A stretch of 64,000 nucleotides of DNA from Roseinatronobacter sp052379845 (GTDB taxonomy: Bacteria; Pseudomonadota; Alphaproteobacteria; Rhodobacterales; Rhodobacteraceae), in the NCBI GenBank assembly GCA_052379845.1, contig JBQTCF010000007.1, one strand, 5' to 3'. This document shows, one piece after another, positions 58,897 to 64,000 of this stretch (its first letter is position 1; each line of letters begins with the position of its first letter). Both the position numbers and the translations under genes were made by a program. The notes beneath the pieces are model-generated. The model had not been told where the DNA came from. It did not search any database and was given only the letters and a program-made list of their open reading frames with translations.

Positions 58897-59879
58897 ATCA
58901 GCCCAACTTCACGCAGCATCTCCAATGTGCCTTCCAGATCGCCAATCATGTTCAGGTCCACTTCTGGCGCAACACGGATCACATCGTCAAGGTTGATATC
59001 CTGACGTGTAACGATCGTGCCGGGAATGATCGGGAATTCAGACACTTCGCCGGTGAAATACTGTTGCGCGGCAGGCGATAGCAGGAATTCGACGAAGGCA
59101 TGCGCATCTTCCTTCTGCGCGGAGCTTTCCAGAACGCCCATGCCCGCAACCAACAGCAGGTTGCCAATGTCACCTTCATTGGTGAACAATGTCTGCGTAA
59201 CAGGGAAGTCCGCATCCCGGTTCAGAAAGCGGTTCAGGTAATAATTGTTGGTAACCGTTATATCGGCTTCGCCATCGCCAATAGCCTGAATGGCGGCGGT
59301 GTTGTTGCGCACGGCGATGGGGTCATTGGCGGCGATCCCTTCCAGCCATTCGCGCGCGGCGTCATCCCCATGCGCGACACGCAGCGCGGTGACATGCGCC
59401 AGAAATGACCCGTTGGTGACCGGCAGGGCAATCCGGCCCTTCCATTTTTCGTCTGTCAGCTCAAACAAGGACGCGGGCAGGTCTTGTGCGCTTACGCGCT
59501 CGGGGGAATAGGCGATGACGCGGCCACGCCCGGATGTGGCAACCCAGCGGCTTTCATTGTCGCGGTATGTTGCGGGCACATCGGCCAATAGCGCGTCGGG
59601 CAGCCGGGCAAACATGTCAACCACCGCGCCAAGCGCCGCGGCATCTTGTGCCCAATACAGGTCAGCGGGCGAAGCGTCGCCTTCTTCCTGCAGCAAAACC
59701 GCCAGTTCGGCAGTGCCCGCATAGCGCACATTCACATTTATGCCGGTCTGCGCGGTGAAAGCGTCGATGATCGGGGCGACCAAGGGTTCGCCACGACCCG
59801 AATACAGTGTCAGATCAGCCAGTGTGGGCGTCGCGGCGAGCGCGGCCAGTGCAAAGACGGAGTTGCGCAAAATTGTCAT
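58893..59879 (-). CDS. fbpA: Iron(III) ABC transporter, periplasmic binding protein
   Basis: This ferric-iron binding protein of the transferrin-like FbpA/FutA class has 328 residues. The signal peptide MTILRNSVFALAALAATPTLA precedes the mature start DLTLYSGRGEPLVAPI, typical of the family. Adjacent tyrosines in TNNYYLNRF, which bind Fe(III) in characterised members, are present. The ATG at 59879 follows GAGG, and the extra upstream frame is not used. It is the first gene of fbpABC. A dyad ACTGA-N5-TCAGT at 59979-59993 lies about 100 bp upstream. Confidence 0.92.
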   Translation of the reverse strand: MTILRNSVFALAALAATPTLADLTLYSGRGEPLVAPIIDAFTAQTGINVNVRYAGTAELAVLLQEEGDASPADLYWAQDAAALGAVVDMFARLPDALLADVPATYRDNESRWVATSGRGRVIAYSPERVSAQDLPASLFELTDEKWKGRIALPVTNGSFLAHVTALRVAHGDDAAREWLEGIAANDPIAVRNNTAAIQAIGDGEADITVTNNYYLNRFLNRDADFPVTQTLFTNEGDIGNLLLVAGMGVLESSAQKEDAHAFVEFLLSPAAQQYFTGEVSEFPIIPGTIVTRQDINLDDVIRVAPEVDLNMIGDLEGTLEMLREVGLI

Positions 59880-60138
59880 GTTAACCTCTTTCAGGCGCCT
59901 GAGTTGCAGTGCTGGAACCCTGTTGGCTGATGCGCCATGCGGCACTTTGGTTTGGCGGATATCCGCGTCTTAATCCTTACTGATGTCGTCAGTTATTATG
60001 CTTGACTGGTTTCGTCAACAACCTGGCGCAATTTCCCCTGGCCTGCGCATCCTGTTGCGGGCGTGCAGGCGTGTGGTTTTTTGCGCCCAACGCGGCGCAG
60101 CGACCCAGTGGGCAGCAGGTATGACAAGGATGCGCAAA
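59880..60138. promoter_or_regulatory. fbpA upstream region
   Basis: This is about 260 bp without a gene. The dyad ACTGATGTCGTCAGT (59979-59993; arms ACTGA/TCAGT) is the best operator candidate and could bind an iron-responsive regulator. It does not clearly match an iron box I can name. I see no convincing -35/-10 pair. Confidence 0.35.
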
Positions 60139-60169
60139 CAAAAACCCGCGCCCTTGCGGCGCGGGTTTT
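60139..60169 (-). terminator. Intrinsic terminator of gcrA
   Basis: Reading leftward, AAAACCCGCGCC pairs with GGCGCGGGTTTT around a short loop and is followed by a T-rich stretch. It is located 26 bp past the gcrA stop. Confidence 0.85.
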
Positions 60170-60194
60170 GCAGCCATCGCAAGCCTGCATAATG

Positions 60195-60911
60195 TCAGCG
60201 TTTGCGGTCGCGCCGGCTGCTCATGGGTTGGAAGGCCACTGCGACATGGGCTTCGCAATAGGGTTTTCCGGGTTTGACCGGCAGACCACAAAACCAGAAA
60301 TTATCAGTTGCCGGGTCACCAATGGGCCATTTGCAGGTGCGTTCTGTCAGTTCCAGCAAGGACAGTTTGCGCGCTGTCTTTTCGACTTCGCGCACAGTGG
60401 CCAGCGCTTCGGGGTCAATCTCATCGGTGGATGGTTGCGGCGGCAGGGGTTGGCCTGCGGGAATGATCGGACGCGGATTATACGGCGCGGGCGTCGAGAT
60501 GGCCTCGGTGGGGGCAGGTTTCGGCTCGGGCGTGGCTTCTGGCGGTTTGGGGCGTGACGCGGCGCGTTCTGCCTTCGCGGCGGCAAGGTCCACGACGGGC
60601 GCAACCTGTTCCACCGCTGTGGGGGCGCGCGCTGTGGCTGTGGCTGCGGCTGCTGGTGTTGGCGCTGCGGCGGGCGGGTTTTCGGGCGCGGCCTTGGGGG
60701 GCTGCTGCTGCGGCGGCTCCTCCTTGGGGGCGGGTTGGGGGGGCGTGGCCTCGGCCTCGGGGGTGGTGCGGTTGGACAGGCCAAGCCTGTGCACCTTTCC
60801 GATGACCGCATTGCGCGTGACACCGCCCAGTTCCTTGGCGATCTGAGAGGCGGACTGCCCCTCGATCCACATTTTCTTTAGCAATTCGACCCGTTCGTCG
60901 GTCCAGGACAT
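60195..60911 (-). CDS. gcrA: Cell-cycle regulator GcrA
   Basis: GcrA is an alphaproteobacterial sigma-70 cofactor that activates promoters carrying CcrM-methylated GANTC sites. The N-terminal helix-turn-helix MSWTDERVELLKKMWIEGQSASQIAKELGG with NAVIGKVHRLGLS is nearly invariant in the family. The C-terminal RNA-polymerase-binding part has CKWPIGDPATDNFWFCG and KPYCEAH. The middle, about residues 50-170, is an Ala/Pro-rich linker much longer than in Caulobacter (173 residues in total there, 238 here). GGAG precedes the ATG at 60911. The gene is divergent from an ABC-2 permease. Confidence 0.95.
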   Translation of the reverse strand: MSWTDERVELLKKMWIEGQSASQIAKELGGVTRNAVIGKVHRLGLSNRTTPEAEATPPQPAPKEEPPQQQPPKAAPENPPAAAPTPAAAATATARAPTAVEQVAPVVDLAAAKAERAASRPKPPEATPEPKPAPTEAISTPAPYNPRPIIPAGQPLPPQPSTDEIDPEALATVREVEKTARKLSLLELTERTCKWPIGDPATDNFWFCGLPVKPGKPYCEAHVAVAFQPMSSRRDRKR

Positions 60912-61072
60912 GATCTGCTCCACGGCTGGCGGCAGGGCGGGCTTGTCACGCGCCCCATTTGGAATTCTATTGCCCGAAGTGTAAGGGCAAGGTGGTGAAA
61001 TACAAGCCGCGCCACATAAATACAATGACCAAGCGTGCGAAACTGACGTCAAAGCCGGAAAGGGCACCAGAA

Positions 61073-61897
61073 ATGCTGGACCAGAAGATAGAACAACCCG
61101 ATCGCTTCGGTATGGGAATACGCCGTTTCGGGCGGATGAACTGGCTGGGGCTGCAAGCCCTGGCCTGGCGCGAGGTGATGCGCTTTCTGGTTGTCTGGAC
61201 CCAGACACTGGCCGCGCCACTGGTCACGGCGGGGCTGTTTCTGGCGGTATTTTCGCTGGCCATCGGGCCTGCGCGCGGGGATGTGCTGGGCGTGCCCTTC
61301 ATCCAGTTCCTTGCGCCGGGCATTCTGATGATGACAGTCATCCAGAACAGTTTTGCCAATACATCGTCCTCCATCGTCATTTCCAAGGTGCAGGGAAATA
61401 TTGTCGACACGCTGATGCCGCCCTTGTCGCCACTGGAACTTGTGCTGGGCTATCTGGCGGGCGGTGTCGCGCGCGGGCTGGTTGTGGGGGTGGTTATTGC
61501 GCTGGCCTTGTGGCTGGTTCTGGGGCTGGGGGTTGCGCATCCGTTGTGGTTGCTGGTGTTCCTGACGCTGGGGGCCGTGCTGCTGGGGGCCATTGGAATT
61601 GCGGCGGGCATTATTTCCAACAAGTTCGACCAGATTGCCGCAATCACGAATTTCATTGTGGTGCCGCTGTCGTTTTTGTCGGGGACGTTCTATTCCATCT
61701 CGGGGTTGCCGCCGGTGCTGGAAATGATCAGCCGGTTCAACCCCGTCTTCTACCTGATTGACGGGGCACGCTATGGCATGATCGGCGCATCGGATGCTGC
61801 GCCGGTTCTGGGGCTGGTTGTCGTGGGGGGGGCTGCGCTGGCGGTGTCGCTGTTGTGCTGGTTCTGGCTGCGCATCGGCTACCGGCTGAAACCGTGA
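61073..61897 (+). CDS. ABC-2 type transporter permease
   Basis: This inner-membrane exporter permease of 274 residues from the ATG at 61073 has about six helices and the ABC-2 family signature region around FLAPGILMMTVIQNSFANTSSSIV. GTFYSISGLPPVLEMISRFNPVFYLIDGARYG is typical of YadH-like proteins. The ATPase partner is not adjacent. The reading frame stays open upstream to a TTG at 60959, whose first residues (FYCPKCKGKVVKY) look like half of a zinc ribbon. I treat that part as non-native to the permease. Confidence 0.88.
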   Translation: MLDQKIEQPDRFGMGIRRFGRMNWLGLQALAWREVMRFLVVWTQTLAAPLVTAGLFLAVFSLAIGPARGDVLGVPFIQFLAPGILMMTVIQNSFANTSSSIVISKVQGNIVDTLMPPLSPLELVLGYLAGGVARGLVVGVVIALALWLVLGLGVAHPLWLLVFLTLGAVLLGAIGIAAGIISNKFDQIAAITNFIVVPLSFLSGTFYSISGLPPVLEMISRFNPVFYLIDGARYGMIGASDAAPVLGLVVVGGAALAVSLLCWFWLRIGYRLKP

Positions 61898-61998
61898 GAT
61901 GAACACGTCATTGTGTGGTCTGGGCCGCATGCGGGCCGGTTCGCTTGTATTGAGGGGGCGCAATGTTATATCTGGCACCAGATAACGCCAAAGGATGC

Positions 61999-62412
61999 AT
62001 GGTGAAACAGCGTAACAGATTTGCCGCAGCGGTTCTGGCCCTGTCAGTGCTTGGCGCCCCCGGTGTTCAGGCAGATGAAAGGATGTGGGCCGATTGCAGA
62101 ACCTGCCACGCGGTCACGGCACCTGACGGGTCTGTGCTGGCGCGTGGCGGGCGCAGTGGCCCGAACCTTTATGGCATCGCGGGGCGCGCCGCCGCATCAG
62201 ATGGGGATTTCAGGTTCTATTCCGATGCTATGCGCGCCGCCCGCGCGCGCGGCATAAGTTGGACGCAGGATAATTTCGTGGCCTATCTGGCCAATCCTGA
62301 ACAATTCTTGCGCAGCGTCACTGGAAACCCCGATGCTGTCGCAGAAATGCATGTGGAATTGCGCCAAGGCGGGCAGGCATTGTTTGACTATCTGCGCGGC
62401 CTGTCGCAATAG
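61999..62412 (+). CDS. Small c-type cytochrome, cytochrome c2-like
   Basis: This periplasmic electron carrier of 137 residues has a signal peptide (MVKQRNRFAAAVLALSVLGAPGVQA) followed by one heme motif, CRTCH at residues 33-37. RSGPNLYGIAGR is conserved in class I cytochromes c, and a possible axial methionine lies in NPDAVAEMHVEL. The ATG at 61999 follows AAGGA; an ATG at 61963 would add 12 residues before the signal peptide. Its redox partners are not evident from the neighbours. A hairpin (62420-62438) follows the stop. Confidence 0.85.
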   Translation: MVKQRNRFAAAVLALSVLGAPGVQADERMWADCRTCHAVTAPDGSVLARGGRSGPNLYGIAGRAAASDGDFRFYSDAMRAARARGISWTQDNFVAYLANPEQFLRSVTGNPDAVAEMHVELRQGGQALFDYLRGLSQ

Positions 62413-62483
62413 CCTGTGCCAGCGCTTCGCAAGCGCTGCGCAGTCAGGCGCTTTGTCTGTCGGGGCTTTGCTGAACATCAGGT

Positions 62484-62577
62484 GAGAGACTGGACAGCGA
62501 CCCAAGCGGAATTTGCTGCGGCTGCTTCCTTCCGGACCTGACCGGGTTGGCAAGGCGCTTGCCCGCGCCAGCCTCTC
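62484..62577 (-). ncRNA. ffs: Signal recognition particle RNA, small bacterial type
   Basis: The minus strand contains the universally conserved core GGTCAGGTCCGGAAGGAAGC with the GGAA tetraloop. Complementary ends, GAGAGGCTGG at the 5' end and CCAGTCTCTC at the 3' end, close the long hairpin of about 94 nt. Exact transcript ends are not determined. It forms the RNA part of the Ffh targeting particle. Confidence 0.95.
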
Positions 62578-62673
62578 GCGGCGGTACTTAGGGCCTTGCG
62601 CGCGCCAATGCAAGCCATCGCGGATGATTTCGGCACATCCAAGGACATGCCGGGAGAACAGCATACGCCAAGC

Positions 62674-62742
62674 TTTGCGCTAACACCTTGATTCGCCAAA
62701 AAACCGGATCGAAAACCGATTTCCACTTTTGCAGGGTTTGGT
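62674..62742. repeat. Dispersed inverted-repeat element, copy F
   Basis: On the minus strand it reads TGCAAAAGTGGAAATCGGTT, then GAATCAAGGTGTTAGCGCAA. It matches the other copies but is more divergent and is missing the clear TTAGAGCG end. It lies directly upstream of the TetR gene. Confidence 0.55.
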
Positions 62743-62776
62743 CTATGACGGGATCAGGCAACCAGACAGGGCGGGC

Positions 62777-63394
62777 ATGGCCAAACGCGGCTATCATCAT
62801 GGTAATTTGCGGCAGGCATTGGTTGATGCCGCGCTGGAACTTATTGCGGAAACTGGCCCGCAGGGCTTCACTATGGCCGAAGCGGCCAAGCGTGCGGATG
62901 TGTCCGCCGCTGCCCCCTACCGTCATTTCACGGGCCGCGATGATCTGATTGTCGAAATTGCGCGGCAGGGGTTTGACCTGTTCGCAGATGTTCTGGAATA
63001 CGCCTACAAGGACGGGCAACCGTCGCCGCTTGTCGCATTCGAGGCTGTGGGGCGGGCCTATCTGGCCTTCGCGCGGGCGCATCCGGGCCATTACGCCGCC
63101 ATGTTCGAATCAGGCGTGGCGGTGAATGCAAGCAAGGATCTTGCTGCCGCCAATGCGCGCGCAAATAATGTGCTTTTGCGCGCCGCTGCCGACTTGTCTG
63201 CGCGCATGCCCCCCGACCGCCGCCCCCCCGCTGCCATGTTTGCAGCCCATGTCACGGCACTTAGCCACGGGATTGTCGCGCTTTATGCGCGTGGCACACC
63301 AGGCGCGCGCGCGCCCTTCACGGCCGAACAATTGCTGGAAAGCGGTGTGGGGGTGTATTTGCGTGGCTTGGGTTTTCTCGACTCCGACACCTAA
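62777..63394 (+). CDS. TetR family transcriptional regulator
   Basis: This 205-residue TetR-type repressor has its DNA-binding helices at MAEAAKRADVSAAAPYRHFTGRDDLI (about residues 33-58). It begins MAKRGYHHGNLRQALVDAALELI, a form usual for TetR proteins with a WHG-type C-terminal domain. The ligand is unknown. The ATG at 62777 follows AGGGCGGGC. Two near-identical 19-bp palindromes lie between this gene and the DUF2852 gene downstream, good candidates for its operators. Confidence 0.87.
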   Translation: MAKRGYHHGNLRQALVDAALELIAETGPQGFTMAEAAKRADVSAAAPYRHFTGRDDLIVEIARQGFDLFADVLEYAYKDGQPSPLVAFEAVGRAYLAFARAHPGHYAAMFESGVAVNASKDLAAANARANNVLLRAAADLSARMPPDRRPPAAMFAAHVTALSHGIVALYARGTPGARAPFTAEQLLESGVGVYLRGLGFLDSDT

Positions 63395-63441
63395 GCGTGA
63401 CGGGCGGGGTTACGACGCTTCGCAACCAGAGTGTGGAAAAA

Positions 63442-63512
63442 ATGTAAAATATATTTACATCAGGACTTGAAAACGCCGCTGGAACTGCCACATATGTAAA
63501 TGTGAATTACAT
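63442..63512. promoter_or_regulatory. Paired 19-bp palindromes before the DUF2852 gene
   Basis: ATGTAAAATATATTTACAT (63442-63460) and ATGTAAATGTGAATTACAT (63494-63512) share the form ATGTAA-N7-TTACAT, with centres 52 bp apart. A possible promoter, TTGAAA (63467-63472) with CATATG 18 bp later, lies between them and overlaps the second. This suggests control of the DUF2852 gene by a dimeric regulator, perhaps the adjacent TetR protein. Confidence 0.6.
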
Positions 63513-63537
63513 TCACTGAAACGGAAAGGGGTATGAA

Positions 63538-63939
63538 ATGACAACAATGACCGCGCCGATGTCATGGGCCCGTCAGGCCGAAGCCTGGCTTGACGGCTTT
63601 GGCAAGGCAGGCTGGATCACCGCGATGGTGCTGGCCTTTATTATGTTCTGGCCTGTGGGGCTTGCGCTTCTGGCCTATATGATCTGGGGAAAACAGATGT
63701 TTGGAAAATCCTGCCGCAAACAGGCCCGTCATGGCGCCGCCATCCTGCGTTCTTCGGGCAATACTGCATTTGACGCCTACAAGGCCGATACATTGCGCCG
63801 TCTGGAAGACGAACAAGCCGCATTCGACAGCTTTTTGCACCGCCTGCGCGAAGCCAAGGACAAGGCCGAATTCGACCAGTTCATGGAAGACAACCGCCGC
63901 AAGCGCGACGCAGGGCAGGGTGTTGATCATCCGGCCTGA
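63538..63939 (+). CDS. DUF2852 membrane protein
   Basis: This 133-residue protein of the DUF2852 family is restricted mainly to alphaproteobacteria. The head MSWARQAEAWLDGFGKAGW is followed by one hydrophobic stretch of about 30 residues (ITAMVLAFIMFWPVGLALLAYMIW) and a basic linker. A helical charged tail (TLRRLEDEQAAFDSFLHRLREAKDKAEFDQFM) ends it, giving a membrane-anchored cytoplasmic coil. The function is unknown. GGAAAGGGG precedes the ATG. The promoter holds two palindromic sites. Confidence 0.87.
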   Translation: MTTMTAPMSWARQAEAWLDGFGKAGWITAMVLAFIMFWPVGLALLAYMIWGKQMFGKSCRKQARHGAAILRSSGNTAFDAYKADTLRRLEDEQAAFDSFLHRLREAKDKAEFDQFMEDNRRKRDAGQGVDHPA

Positions 63940-63970
63940 GGACTTGGGCAGACACGCCGGCAATGACCAG

Positions 63971-63998
63971 AAGGCCCCGAAGTTGCATTCGGGGCCTT
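63971..63998 (+). terminator. Terminator at the window end
   Basis: An 11-bp stem, AAGGCCCCGAA with TTCGGGGCCTT, is followed by a T-run reaching the window edge. It lies 31 bp after the DUF2852 stop. Confidence 0.85.
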
Positions 63999-64000
63999 TT

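Noticed and set aside
61073..61897. The ABC-2 permease as the missing KpsM partner of kpsT/kpsE
   Set aside because: It lies 22 kb away and reads like a YadH-type exporter rather than KpsM; no sequence feature links it to the capsule genes.
1..64000. CRISPR arrays, prophage, integrase, transposase or toxin-antitoxin modules
   Set aside because: No regularly spaced repeats, no mobile-element proteins and no recognisable toxin-antitoxin pair were seen on either strand.

Overview
The window is GC-rich, densely packed bacterial chromosome, almost certainly from an alphaproteobacterium of the order Rhodobacterales (roseobacter/Rhodobacter relatives). The evidence is GcrA, ChvG/ChvI beside pckA, the short alphaproteobacterial HPr kinase in an operon with rapZ, an EIIA-Man protein and HPr, an aglEFGAK cluster, a DUF2852 protein and capsule proteins of the type common in that group. 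A complete ectABC-ask ectoine cluster points to a salt-tolerant organism. The genus cannot be named from the sequence alone. No transposase, integrase, phage gene or CRISPR array was seen; the region looks like core chromosome with a few accessory operons.

Layout. 1-7.1 kb: tail of a probable urate hydroxylase, then the leftward operon chvI-chvG-hprK-rapZ-EIIA-ptsH (signal transduction and an incomplete regulatory PTS), divergent from pckA. 7.1-16.2 kb: NYN-domain protein, folK, rpoZ, the (p)ppGpp synthetase/hydrolase, a DUF2062 protein, pdxJ, acpS, a SulP transporter, recO and a small membrane protein. 16.3-25.2 kb: glucokinase, the LacI-type regulator aglR and the alpha-glucoside uptake/hydrolysis operon aglE-F-G-A-K. 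25.3-36.7 kb: DEAD-box helicase, tRNA-Leu(CAA), bactofilin plus M23 peptidase, a DUF455 ferritin-like protein overlapping a Bcp peroxiredoxin, queA, an MFS transporter, a DUF924 protein, lpdA and a YhiN-type flavoprotein. 36.8-39.7 kb: capsule export kpsE/kpsT without a neighbouring kpsM, a short orphan reading frame, and tRNA-Arg(CCU). 39.8-48.5 kb: LacI-family regulator, valS, a MarR-family ectoine regulator and ectA-ectB-ectC-ask. 48.5-56.1 kb: an lpxD away from any lpx cluster, a small unknown gene overlapping dapE, a GNAT gene, rnr, a GlcG/HbpS-like protein and a soluble chemoreceptor. 56.2-64.0 kb: an iron ABC importer (fbpA-fbpB-fbpC), gcrA, an ABC-2 permease, a small c-type cytochrome, SRP RNA, a TetR regulator and a DUF2852 gene.

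How they work together. The left operon joins an envelope/acid-type two-component system (ChvGI) to HPr, its kinase and RapZ, with gluconeogenic pckA transcribed divergently. The agl genes plus glk form a complete route from external alpha-glucosides to glucose-6-phosphate; operator-like palindromes lie in front of both aglE and glk. The ect cluster makes ectoine from aspartate with its own feedback-type aspartokinase, and a palindrome over the predicted ectA -10 box fits control by the divergent MarR-type protein.

The less ordinary content is in the non-coding DNA. A dispersed imperfect inverted-repeat family is present in at least six places, and in several its ends supply the stop codons of the flanking genes. 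Paired 19-bp palindromes lie upstream of the DUF2852 gene, a structured leader precedes rnr, and perfect inverted repeats sit in the first codons of folK and fbpB. I did not find a clear new multi-gene system.
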